Shown here one piece after another: positions 35,196-45,586 of a DNA stretch of 59,624 nt. The DNA is from Bacteriovorax sp. Lineage in GTDB: Bacteria; Bdellovibrionota; Bacteriovoracia; Bacteriovoracales; Bacteriovoracaceae. The notes under the pieces are model-generated. The model did no database searches. It had not been told where the DNA came from and was given only the letters and a program-made list of their open reading frames with translations. Both the position numbers and the translations under genes were made by a program. Location of the stretch: assembly GCA_018060625.1 (NCBI GenBank), contig JAGOVS010000005.1, forward strand, positions 1 through 59,624, read 5' to 3'. Every line of letters starts with the position of its first letter. The stretch's first letter is position 1.

Positions 35196-37674
35196 CTGTT
35201 AGGGCACCTTCAACCGTTTCAATTTCTTCGTCAGGATCAAGGATTTTCTCAACGGCAACGACTAACTCGCTTTCCTTAAGCTTAATCAATCGAACACCTT
35301 GGGTTGTTCTTCCCATCAATGAAATTCCAGAAATTTTTGTTCTAATGACTTGCCCCTTGTCAGAAATAATCATCAAATCATCTTTATCTGTAACTGGCTT
35401 GATATCAATGATGTCTCCATTTTTATCCGTTAGCCTCATTGCCAAAATTCCTTTTCCTCCGCGAGACTGCTTACGGTACTCAGAAACACTTGTGCGTTTT
35501 CCATAACCATTGGCCGTTACTGAGAGAATTTCGACCGTGTCATCAATAATCTCCATTCCAATGATTTTTTCATCTTCTGAAAGTTCGATCCCCTTTACTC
35601 CTTGAGAGACACGTCCCAATGGGCGACAATCTGTTTCTGCAAATCGAATTATTTTTCCAGAAGAAGAGCAAAGAAGGACATCTTTTGTTCCATCGGTAAT
35701 TCTCACTGATAGAAGTTCATCACCATCTACAATCTTAATGGCGGTTAAGCCCGATTGACGAATGTTTTTATATTCCGAAAGCTCTGACTTCTTAACAATA
35801 CCTTTTTCCGTAGCAATCATTAAGAACTTACCTTCAATATTATCTGGCAGGCACATAATTTTCTTTACAGACTCACCTGATGGCAATTGGATTAAGTTTA
35901 CAATATTTCTTCCTTTAGTTGTTCTGTTACCCTCTGGAATATTGTAAACTTTAATTGAAAAGACTTGTCCTTTATTTGTGAAGATAAACAGTGTTGAATG
36001 TGTATTGGCCGTAAAGATTGATGTATAGAAATCGTCATCTGCCCCATCTGCTCCCTTGACTCCCGTGCCACCACGCTTTTGAGTTCGGTAAGTGTCCATC
36101 GCCATACGCTTAACATAACCCTTATGTGTTATTGTTACGATAACATCTTCTTGCTTCACCAAATCTTCCATGTGGATTTCATCAGCTTTTGCCACGATTT
36201 CTGTTCTTCTTTTATCGCCAAAGTTTTCTAATATTTCTTGGAATTCTGTACGAATAATTCCCGTAATTAATTCATCACTGCTTAATATACTTTCTAATCG
36301 AGCAATTTCTCGCATAATTTCATTATAATCTTTGATGATTTTATCGCGCTCAAGTCCTGTTAGGCGCTGTAGTCTCATGTCGAGAATGGCCTGTGCTTGA
36401 ATTTCAGATAATTTATAAGTTCCCATTAAGTTTGTTTTTGCTTGAAGGGGACCCTCTGATTTTTTAACAAGCTCTACAATTGCGTCGATATTTTCAACGG
36501 CTACTTTTAAGCCTTCTAAGATATGTGCTCGTTCCTTTGCCTTTTTTAATTCATATACTGTTCTTCTAATAACAATTTCTCTTCTATGGTCAATAAAGAA
36601 AAGAAGCTGCTCTTTTAAATTTAAAATCCGAGGACTACCATTCACAATCGAAAGAAAAATTATCCCAAAAGAAGATTGAAGAGGTGTTGCTTTATATAAT
36701 TTATTAATGATTACTGTTGCAATTTCACCCTTCTTTAAATCAATAACAACACGAATCCCCTCACGCGAAGATTCATCGCGAATGTCTGAAATACCAGTAA
36801 GCTCTTTTTCATTTACCAGCTCTGCGATTCTTTCAATGAGTTTTGCCTTATTAACCTGATAAGGTAATTCAGTAATAACGATACTGTCTCGATCTTTCTT
36901 AGCATTATGTTCAACATCAATCTTCGCTCTAATTTGCAACACACCTTTTCCTGTGTGATAAGCAGATCGAATTCCTTCTGTTCCATGAATGGCACCAGCA
37001 GTAGGGAAGTCTGGCCCTGGTATTACTTTCATCAAATCATCAATTGATGTCCCTGTCGGATTATCAATTAATAAAAGTAATCCATTCATAACTTCACTTA
37101 AATTATGTGGAGGGATATTGGTGGCCATACCAACCGCAATCCCTGATGAACCGTTAATGAGAAGATTGGGAACTTTCGTTGGCAATACTTTTGGTTCAAC
37201 TAATGAATCATCATAGTTTGGTTGCCAATCAACGGTTTCTTTATCAAGATCGGCCATCATTTCTTCAGAAAGTTTCTTCATTCTGATTTCGGTATACCTC
37301 ATGGCGGCAGCGTTATCTCCATCTATCGAACCAAAATTTCCTTGTCCATCAATGAGAGGATAGCGCATTGAAAAATCTTGAGCGAGACGTACTATGGCCC
37401 CATACACAGCAGAGTCACCATGTGGGTGATACTTACCAATAATATCCCCAACAACTCTTGCAGACTTTAAAAATGGCTTGTTGTGATAATTATTAAGCGA
37501 ATCCATTGCAAAAAGCACGCGTCGATGAACGGGCTTCATTCCATCTCTAACATCAGGAAGAGCGCGGCCCACGATAACCGACATGGCGTAGTCGAGGTAG
37601 CAACTCTTCATTTCGTCTTGAATAACGACGGGAGTAATATTTCCGTGGTTAGTTGGTGTATTATTTTCTGACAT
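35173..37674 (-). CDS. gyrA: DNA gyrase subunit A
   Basis: Cuts and rejoins DNA in type II supercoiling. 833 aa with the quinolone-resistance region (HPHGDSAVYGAIVRLAQDF) and catalytic Tyr near residue 126 in AAMRYTEIRM. The C-terminal beta-pinwheel carries a GyrA box reading QSRGGKG (consensus QRRGGKG), which separates it from ParC. An acidic tail follows (EEIETVEGALTDEAPKTE). The quinolone-region Ser83 and Asp87 equivalents read Ser and Tyr-Gly-Ala context as HGDSAVYGA. The ATG has AAAGG upstream and lies 28 nt after gyrB. Confidence 0.98.
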   Translation of the reverse strand: MSENNTPTNHGNITPVVIQDEMKSCYLDYAMSVIVGRALPDVRDGMKPVHRRVLFAMDSLNNYHNKPFLKSARVVGDIIGKYHPHGDSAVYGAIVRLAQDFSMRYPLIDGQGNFGSIDGDNAAAMRYTEIRMKKLSEEMMADLDKETVDWQPNYDDSLVEPKVLPTKVPNLLINGSSGIAVGMATNIPPHNLSEVMNGLLLLIDNPTGTSIDDLMKVIPGPDFPTAGAIHGTEGIRSAYHTGKGVLQIRAKIDVEHNAKKDRDSIVITELPYQVNKAKLIERIAELVNEKELTGISDIRDESSREGIRVVIDLKKGEIATVIINKLYKATPLQSSFGIIFLSIVNGSPRILNLKEQLLFFIDHRREIVIRRTVYELKKAKERAHILEGLKVAVENIDAIVELVKKSEGPLQAKTNLMGTYKLSEIQAQAILDMRLQRLTGLERDKIIKDYNEIMREIARLESILSSDELITGIIRTEFQEILENFGDKRRTEIVAKADEIHMEDLVKQEDVIVTITHKGYVKRMAMDTYRTQKRGGTGVKGADGADDDFYTSIFTANTHSTLFIFTNKGQVFSIKVYNIPEGNRTTKGRNIVNLIQLPSGESVKKIMCLPDNIEGKFLMIATEKGIVKKSELSEYKNIRQSGLTAIKIVDGDELLSVRITDGTKDVLLCSSSGKIIRFAETDCRPLGRVSQGVKGIELSEDEKIIGMEIIDDTVEILSVTANGYGKRTSVSEYRKQSRGGKGILAMRLTDKNGDIIDIKPVTDKDDLMIISDKGQVIRTKISGISLMGRTTQGVRLIKLKESELVVAVEKILDPDEEIETVEGALTDEAPKTE

Positions 37675-37702
37675 ATTTTATTACCTTTCTACTTTTTAAA
37701 AA

Positions 37703-40195
<2,493 letters not shown>

Positions 40196-40235
40196 CTAAG
40201 TGTTCTAAATTCCATTTTTTTTAAGTGAGAAGTTT

Positions 40236-41333
40236 TTAGTGAATTACTGAGCCATTCTTGATGTGAATTTTATTGGCCCCGCTGATTCGATCTAATTCTT
40301 CCTTAAATTTTTCGTTGGCCGTAGTTATTAAAACTTGAAATTCGCGTTTTTCTAAATACTCAACAAGTCTTCGCCATCGTTGCTGATCAAGCTCGCCAGA
40401 AACGTCATCAATTAATACGATGGGGTAGGACACATATTTATACCGAAAAAGCTCTATATAGGCAAATAAGAGGCTTAAATAACTCATTTTTTGCTGGCCT
40501 AAAGAACAGAAATCAAAGGAATTTAATCCATCAAAAAGAAGCACGTAGTCATCTTTGTGCGGACCATAGCTGGTGTGGCCTCTTTCACAATCACTTTCCA
40601 AATTATTGAGCAGCATTTTTTGAACATTTACCGCAGAGAGTCCAATTATTCTGGAATCGAGACTTATTTGTAAGGTATGATCTTCTGAGAATATTTGTTG
40701 AAACGTATCTGCGACATGAGGCTCTATTTCTTTTAAGAATTCAATCCTTCTTGCTGTTAAATACATTGAAAGCAAACTTAATTCTCCATCAGAAGCTATT
40801 ATTTGCTCTTTATATTTTGACGGTTTTTTTGATAGTAGCGTATTTCTAAACCGCAATGCTTGATTGTATTTGCTTAAGCTTTTTTTATATTGATCATCTA
40901 ATTGACTTAAAAAATAATCAATCCATTCTCGTCTTTCACTTGCATTATTATGAAACCCATAAGAGTCAAATGGATTAATAAAGACTACTTTGATGTCCAA
41001 TCTTTTTTTTACTGGTACACCATCTAAAAACCACAAGATAGATTCATTGGTCATCTTGGATGTATAACTTATTTTACTAGATTCTTTTTTCTCGAAGACA
41101 GAGGAAAATATTATTTCAGGTTTTCCACCATCAATACTCAAAAATTGTGGAAAACTTGTATTTTTACGAAAGGATTTTTTCGTTGCTAATACATTTATAG
41201 CTTCTAATATATTTGTTTTTCCATTTCCATTTTCACCAAGGATGCAGTTAATTCCATTTGTAAATGTAATGATGTCAGGATTTAAATTTCTAAAATTGGT
41301 AACTTGTAATTTAGAAATTTTATAATTGCTCAT
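40236..41333 (-). CDS. recF: DNA replication and repair protein RecF
   Basis: SMC-like ATPase that helps load RecA at gaps through RecOR, 365 aa. Walker A is GENGNGKTNILEAI (33-46), the ABC signature region is SLGQQKMSYLSLLFAY, and Walker B is VLIDDVSGELDQQR. The N-terminal KLQVTNFRNL is typical of RecF. It lies 8 nt after dnaN. Confidence 0.97.
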   Translation of the reverse strand: MSNYKISKLQVTNFRNLNPDIITFTNGINCILGENGNGKTNILEAINVLATKKSFRKNTSFPQFLSIDGGKPEIIFSSVFEKKESSKISYTSKMTNESILWFLDGVPVKKRLDIKVVFINPFDSYGFHNNASERREWIDYFLSQLDDQYKKSLSKYNQALRFRNTLLSKKPSKYKEQIIASDGELSLLSMYLTARRIEFLKEIEPHVADTFQQIFSEDHTLQISLDSRIIGLSAVNVQKMLLNNLESDCERGHTSYGPHKDDYVLLFDGLNSFDFCSLGQQKMSYLSLLFAYIELFRYKYVSYPIVLIDDVSGELDQQRWRRLVEYLEKREFQVLITTANEKFKEELDRISGANKIHIKNGSVIH

Positions 41334-41341
41334 TATAAAAG

Positions 41342-42457
41342 TTATAACTTTAGAGGCATTATTATACAGAGATAATTTTGATTTTTAGAAGACTTAATTG
41401 CGACTGGACTTAATTCGTTGTTAAATTCCATTCTAATTTCTTCATCACCAAAGATAGAGAGAGTGTCTATTAAAAATTTAGCATTAAAGCCAATTTCAAA
41501 TTCCTTACCTGAATAATGAATATTTATTTTTTCCTGTGCATCCCCAAGTGAGGGGTGATTCGCAGCAATTGTCATTTCATTTTCTTTTAAAATCAGTTTA
41601 ACAGCATTAGATCTTTCATTGGCCATAATCTTTATTCTTCTTACGGCATTTAAAAATGCACTTCTTTCAATATCAGCAAAGAAGCTTGTCTTTTTTGGTA
41701 TAACAGCTTGGTATTTTAAATATTCTTTTGCAATTAATCTTATGGCCAATAGATATGTATTGTTGGCATTTAAGTAAATAAAGGACTCATCAACTGAAAT
41801 TCCTATCAATTGATCTGGATAAGCTTCTGCAATTTTTTTTAGCTCGGTGACGCCTTTCTTGGGAACTATAATTCCATTTATGAGAGCTTCAATTTTATTG
41901 TTTGAAAGATCAGTCTCAATTAATGAGAGTCTAAAACCATCAGTCGCAACAGCTCTTAATTTACCTTCAATTTCTTGTAGATATATCCCACTTAAGAATT
42001 GTCTTGTTTCATCATTTGAAATGGCATGTGATGTTTTATTGATTATTTCTATAATTTGGTTTGAATTTAATTTAAATTCATTTCCAGTTGTTCCAAATTG
42101 CAAATGGGGAAATTCTTCGCTGGTATAAATGAGAAGTGTAAAATTAATATTATCACAAGTTAATTTTAAACTATTAGAACCATCTGGTAATTCAATTGTT
42201 AATTCTTTATCCGGTAGTTCTTTTACGATATCAAATATATTTTTGGCATTTACACAAAATGTACCAGGTTTTTCCACATTACATCTTGTTGTAATTTTTG
42301 CAGAGACTTCTAAGTCTGTTGCAGTCATTTCAATTCTATTCTCATAAGCCTGTATTTGAATGAAATTTAAAATGAGTCTTGTATTCTTTTTATCAACAAC
42401 ACTTAAAATTTTATTAAGTGTGTCTTTTAATTCAGCTACAGATATTTTAACAAGCAT
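41342..42457 (-). CDS. dnaN: DNA polymerase III beta sliding clamp
   Basis: Ring-shaped processivity clamp, 371 aa from the ATG at 42457 (MLVKISVAELKDTLNKIL). An upstream in-frame TTG at 42469 would add four residues, but its own codons contain the GGAAAA ribosome site of the ATG, so the shorter start is preferred. Conserved features include ATDLEVSA, FLSGIYLQ, RAVATDGFRLSL and the C-terminal P-x-K-L (MPLKL) that closes family members. Directly flanks the origin. Confidence 0.97.
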   Translation of the reverse strand: MLVKISVAELKDTLNKILSVVDKKNTRLILNFIQIQAYENRIEMTATDLEVSAKITTRCNVEKPGTFCVNAKNIFDIVKELPDKELTIELPDGSNSLKLTCDNINFTLLIYTSEEFPHLQFGTTGNEFKLNSNQIIEIINKTSHAISNDETRQFLSGIYLQEIEGKLRAVATDGFRLSLIETDLSNNKIEALINGIIVPKKGVTELKKIAEAYPDQLIGISVDESFIYLNANNTYLLAIRLIAKEYLKYQAVIPKKTSFFADIERSAFLNAVRRIKIMANERSNAVKLILKENEMTIAANHPSLGDAQEKINIHYSGKEFEIGFNAKFLIDTLSIFGDEEIRMEFNNELSPVAIKSSKNQNYLCIIMPLKL

Positions 42458-42540
42458 ATTTTTTTCCAATAATTTAATGATCTATTTTTATCGTTATCTA
42501 AAAGTGAAATCAAGCTTCACTGGGTCTTCATCTCTTTAAG

Positions 42541-42600
42541 TTATTAACGATTTCTCTTTCTCTTATATTATTTAGTATTATTAATACTTTTATTATTACA
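42541..42600. other. Candidate DNA unwinding element
   Basis: Sixty bases with almost no G or C (only eight by eye) next to the DnaA box at 42602. It contains short TAT/TTA repeats such as TTATATTATTTAGTATTATT. A T-rich stretch at 43014-43078 on the dnaA side is the alternative. Which one melts cannot be decided from sequence. Confidence 0.4.
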
Positions 42601-42745
42601 GTGTGGATAAGTGGAAAAGCTATGAAAGAATAACGATATCATTATGTTATGTCTTTTGTTTATATGGATTATTTCTAATAACATTGATGTTTTTAGGCCT
42701 TGCGCAACAGAGATTCAGCTTTATAGGCCCTTTAAAAAATAGTTT

Positions 42746-42766
42746 TCCACGGCCTTTCCACGGCCT
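42746..42766 (+). repeat. Left arm of 21-bp perfect inverted repeat in oriC
   Basis: Built from tandem 11-mers of the type TTTCCACGGCC. It is the exact reverse complement of 42958-42978, 191 bp away. The CCAC core resembles a weak DnaA box (TTTTCCACG versus TTATCCACA). Confidence 0.9.
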
Positions 42767-42957
42767 TTCCACAATGCCTTTAGAAATGTGGTTTTTCCTC
42801 TTTTTTTATTAAAGATTCCTATTTTATTAACATTTTTATCCACATTGTTGATAACTTTTTGTGGATAACTTTGCTTTGTTGAAAACTTTCTCACAATCTG
42901 TCACGAATTTTGGCCATATGTCATTTCGAGATAAGTTTTGTGGATAACTATGTTGAT

Positions 42958-42978
42958 AGGCCGTGGAAAGGCCGTGGA
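42958..42978 (-). repeat. Right arm of 21-bp perfect inverted repeat in oriC
   Basis: Two tandem GGCCGTGGA units form the arm; degenerate copies continue at 42979 (GGCCGTTGATAAC) and 43002 (GGCCGTGGATAAC), where the unit merges with a DnaA box. This suggests an iteron family related to DnaA boxes. Confidence 0.9.
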
Positions 42979-43077
42979 GGCCGTTGATAACTTTATTCAC
43001 AGGCCGTGGATAACTTTGTCTTTTTTGACACAGTTATTCCTTTCGAGACTTTCTAATTTATCTATTAGGGATTTTTT

Positions 43078-44628
43078 TTATAGGTTTGATTCTATTGCGT
43101 TAATGTCTTTTGATAGGGATGGGTCCAATTTTACTTTTTCAGTTATGGTGTTAACAGCATGAATGACTGAAGAATGATCACGGCCACCAAAAAAGGCTCC
43201 AATTTCTTGTTGTTTCCCGTTCGCTATTTTACGGGCGAGGTACATTGCGATATGTCTTGCCTTGGTAATATCTTGGCTTCTTCCTTTTGATTTCAAGTCT
43301 GCCAGAGGTATTCTAAAGTATTGTGCAGTTGCCTTTGCAACATGTTCAATTGTCATTTCTTTTCCTGAGTCACCATCAGGAACCATTAATTGCTCTTTGA
43401 CGAGATCGATTTCAATCTCGACATTCATGAGTTCACTTACGGCCTTAAGTCTTACCAGGGAGCCCTCAAGTTCTCTTATGTTAGTTTTAATTCTCGAAGC
43501 AATTAAGGTCAAAACATCTTCAGTAACATAGAGATCAAGAGCTTCCATTTTGCGTCTTAGAATCGCAATTCTTGTTTCTAGATCCGGTGGTTGAATATCT
43601 ACGACAAGACCCCATTGAAGACGGGTTTTAATTCTCTCTGAAATACCATCTATCTCTTTTGGTCGTTTATCTGATGTAAAAAGGAGCTGTTTTCCCTTGT
43701 TATGCATTTCATTGAAAACATGAAAAAATTGATCTTGAGTTCCTTCTTTATTTTTCAACTCGTGAATATCATCAATCATAAGAACGTCGATTCTCTCTGT
43801 GTATTTTTTGACGAACTCATTTATTCGGTTGTTTTTCATGAGCGTGATCATTTCATCCATAAAGTCTCGTGCTGTAATTAAACATACGGTGAGTTCTGGA
43901 TGTTTTTCATTTATTTCATTGGCCACGCCGTGAAGTAGGTGAGTCTTTCCTAATCCTGAATTGCTATGTACATATAAAGAAGGATATTTTCCACTTCTTC
44001 CAGGATTTTGTGCCACAGCCTTAGAAGCAGCTTGTGCCATATTGTTAGTTGGTCCAACAATAAAATTATCAAATGTCTTAGACCGATCAATGATAATTCC
44101 GGATTGGTTGGGATTCATATGTTCAATATATTGCGCTTGTGCCCTGGCCGCTAGATCATTTCTTGTAGGTGTCAAATCTAGAGTAAACTTAACGTCATTA
44201 AACGTTTTTTGAGAGACTGTTGTTGGTGATCCTAAGTTGTAATCGGTTTGGTCTTTGCTCGCTATTTGGATTTCATAGAGAGTTCCAAGTACATTACAAA
44301 GTGCCTTTGAGATCTCATCTTTATATAACTCTACAGATTTTTTGATAAATGCCGTTTTAACTTCAAAGAGAACATATTTTTCAGCGATTTCTTTCAGCTC
44401 TAAACTGTTTTCAAAATACGTCTTATATTTTAGTTCAGGAACTATGGATTTAAGATGGTTTAAGACTTCTTGATTGATAACATTGAGTTCTTCTTCAGGG
44501 AAAGCGCTTGAACTCTCTTGACTCGATGCATGTTCTTGAATTGGAGTAAGTGGGGAGCTTTGAAGATTATTAGAATTCTTGTTGTTGCCGATTTTTAAAA
44601 AATGTTCGAACGGAAAATCATGCGCCAT
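43078..44628 (-). CDS. dnaA: Chromosomal replication initiator DnaA
   Basis: AAA+ initiator, 516 aa from the ATG at 44628, which has GGAG 8-11 nt upstream; the open frame runs 24 codons further up but without a ribosome site. Domain I (helicase loading) lies near residues 45-140, ahead of a linker. The AAA+ core has Walker A NSGLGKTHLLHG (near 222), Walker B LMIDDIHEL and the initiator sensor regions. Domain IV has the DnaA signature DITKARHIAMYLARK and GGRDHSSVIHAVNTI for box binding. An N-terminal extension of about 40 residues, rich in Ser, Gln and Asn, precedes domain I. It is transcribed away from rpmH and towards oriC. Confidence 0.97.
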   Translation of the reverse strand: MAHDFPFEHFLKIGNNKNSNNLQSSPLTPIQEHASSQESSSAFPEEELNVINQEVLNHLKSIVPELKYKTYFENSLELKEIAEKYVLFEVKTAFIKKSVELYKDEISKALCNVLGTLYEIQIASKDQTDYNLGSPTTVSQKTFNDVKFTLDLTPTRNDLAARAQAQYIEHMNPNQSGIIIDRSKTFDNFIVGPTNNMAQAASKAVAQNPGRSGKYPSLYVHSNSGLGKTHLLHGVANEINEKHPELTVCLITARDFMDEMITLMKNNRINEFVKKYTERIDVLMIDDIHELKNKEGTQDQFFHVFNEMHNKGKQLLFTSDKRPKEIDGISERIKTRLQWGLVVDIQPPDLETRIAILRRKMEALDLYVTEDVLTLIASRIKTNIRELEGSLVRLKAVSELMNVEIEIDLVKEQLMVPDGDSGKEMTIEHVAKATAQYFRIPLADLKSKGRSQDITKARHIAMYLARKIANGKQQEIGAFFGGRDHSSVIHAVNTITEKVKLDPSLSKDINAIESNL

Positions 44629-44748
44629 TATGTGTGCTCCAACGGGACTGACAAAAAATCTAAGACAAAAGATGTAACATGGCCCCAAAGTTAATAGCAA
44701 TAAAACTGTATTTCATATTTTCTTACATGTGACGCACCTTGTTTGTCA

Positions 44749-44775
44749 TTGACCTTTCACAAAAGAAAATATAAT
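44749..44775 (+). promoter_or_regulatory. Candidate rpmH operon promoter
   Basis: TTGACC (44749-44754) and TATAAT (44770-44775) are 15 bp apart; the -10 is perfect and the spacing short. The predicted start is about 35 nt before the rpmH ATG. Confidence 0.5.
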
Positions 44776-44818
44776 CGTATCAGTTCAATTATAAATGAGT
44801 GTTTAGAGGATAGCGACT

Positions 44819-44971
44819 ATGAGCAAAAGAACGTGGCAACCAAAAAAATTAAAAAGACTTAGAGTACATGGATTTCTTAAAAGAATGGCGAGTCCTGGTG
44901 GAAAGAACGTAATCAAAGCAAGAAGAGCGAAAGGTCGCGCTAGGCTGACGGTTTCTTCTAGTACAAAGTAA
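44819..44971 (+). CDS. rpmH: 50S ribosomal protein L34
   Basis: Fifty codons translate to a basic protein beginning [19 protein letters not shown] with [19 protein letters not shown] in the middle, the L34 signature. Start ATG with AGAGGA upstream. It stands in its normal place between dnaA (divergent) and rnpA (6 nt downstream). The C-terminus RLTVSSSTK is a few residues longer than in E. coli. Confidence 0.97.
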   Translation: MSKRTWQPKKLKRLRVHGFLKRMASPGGKNVIKARRAKGRARLTVSSSTK

Positions 44972-44977
44972 TAGCTA

Positions 44978-45355
44978 ATGGCCGATAGTCGGTTTGAAAA
45001 AAAATTTCGCCTTCTCTCGGCCAGCGATTTTTCTGAGCTTAAAGTCGATTCTCTTTCGTTTAAGAAACCCTCTTTAATCATCTATTATAAAAAAAATTCT
45101 TATAACCAAACTCGTATTGGTTTGAGCGTTACCAAAAAAATAGGTAAGGCACATGATCGCAATCGTCTCAAAAGGCTTCTTCGAGAAGCATTTAGACAAT
45201 CTTCTTTTAAGTTTCTAGGGGCAGATGTTTTAGTTGTCGTTTCATGGAGTCGATCCTTAATAAACGAATCATCAGAGGTCAAAGAGAAGTTATTAATCAA
45301 AGATCTAGGGGATTTTTTTCTCCATCTCCAACGTCTCGTTAATCAATCATTATGA
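44978..45355 (+). CDS. rnpA: Ribonuclease P protein component
   Basis: Basic 125-aa protein cofactor of RNase P, which matures tRNA 5' ends. The family RNR motif is seen as KKIGKAHDRNRLKRLLREAFR (near residues 53-73), and an N-terminal RLLSASDF matches the usual RL-x-x-x-x-(E/D)F. The stop overlaps the yidD start (ATGA). Confidence 0.96.
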   Translation: MADSRFEKKFRLLSASDFSELKVDSLSFKKPSLIIYYKKNSYNQTRIGLSVTKKIGKAHDRNRLKRLLREAFRQSSFKFLGADVLVVVSWSRSLINESSEVKEKLLIKDLGDFFLHLQRLVNQSL

Positions 45356-45567
45356 AATATCCTTTTATTTTTCTTATTCGGTTTTATCAGTATTTTATTT
45401 CACCACTCCTTGGTCCCAATTGTCGTTTTTATCCAACTTGCTCGGAATATGCAAAAGAGTGTTTTCTGCAGTTTCCAATTCATCGCGCTCTATGGTATTC
45501 ATCACGACGTATTATAAGATGTCATCCCTTTTGCGAAGGCGGGCACGACCCAGTTCCTAAGCAATAA
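45352..45567 (+). CDS. yidD: Membrane protein insertion efficiency factor YidD
   Basis: 71 aa with the YidD block IRFYQYFISPLLGPNCRFYPTCSEYA given in part as RFYQYFISPLLGPNCRFYP, and Cys residues at the conserved places, ending in CHPFCEGGHDPVP. It is a small peripheral inner-membrane protein that aids YidC-dependent insertion. Located between rnpA and yidC, as usual. Confidence 0.97.
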   Translation: MKYPFIFLIRFYQYFISPLLGPNCRFYPTCSEYAKECFLQFPIHRALWYSSRRIIRCHPFCEGGHDPVPKQ

Positions 45568-45586
45568 ACTTTTTGGAGTTTTTCTC

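Larger units (their letters stand above)
42470..43077. other. Replication origin oriC (dnaN-dnaA intergenic region)
   Basis: This 608-bp gap without a credible gene lies between dnaN and dnaA, the usual place for oriC. DnaA-box matches to TTATNCACA occur at 42602-42610 (reverse), 42836-42844, 42860-42868 (reverse), 42939-42947 (reverse) and 42993-43001; one-mismatch boxes are at 42846-42854 and 43005-43013. The gene directions on both sides diverge from the origin region overall. Nine GGCC sites fall between 42696 and 43005. A 21-bp inverted repeat flanks the central boxes. Confidence 0.88.

Noticed and set aside
37420-37460. Quinolone-resistance substitution in GyrA
   Set aside because: The HPHGDSAVYGA segment is a normal wild-type sequence with Ser at the usual position; nothing indicates resistance.
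42603-42812. 69-codon plus-strand open frame inside oriC
   Set aside because: It translates the iterons and DnaA-box region and has no family features or ribosome site.
43078-43162. Plus-strand frame from 42938 running into dnaA antisense
   Set aside because: Overlaps DnaA boxes and the well-supported dnaA 3' end; no coding signs.
44629-44700. Upstream extension of dnaA (24 extra codons)
   Set aside because: Extension is Cys/Phe-rich, unlike DnaA, while the internal ATG at 44628 has a GGAG ribosome site at proper distance.
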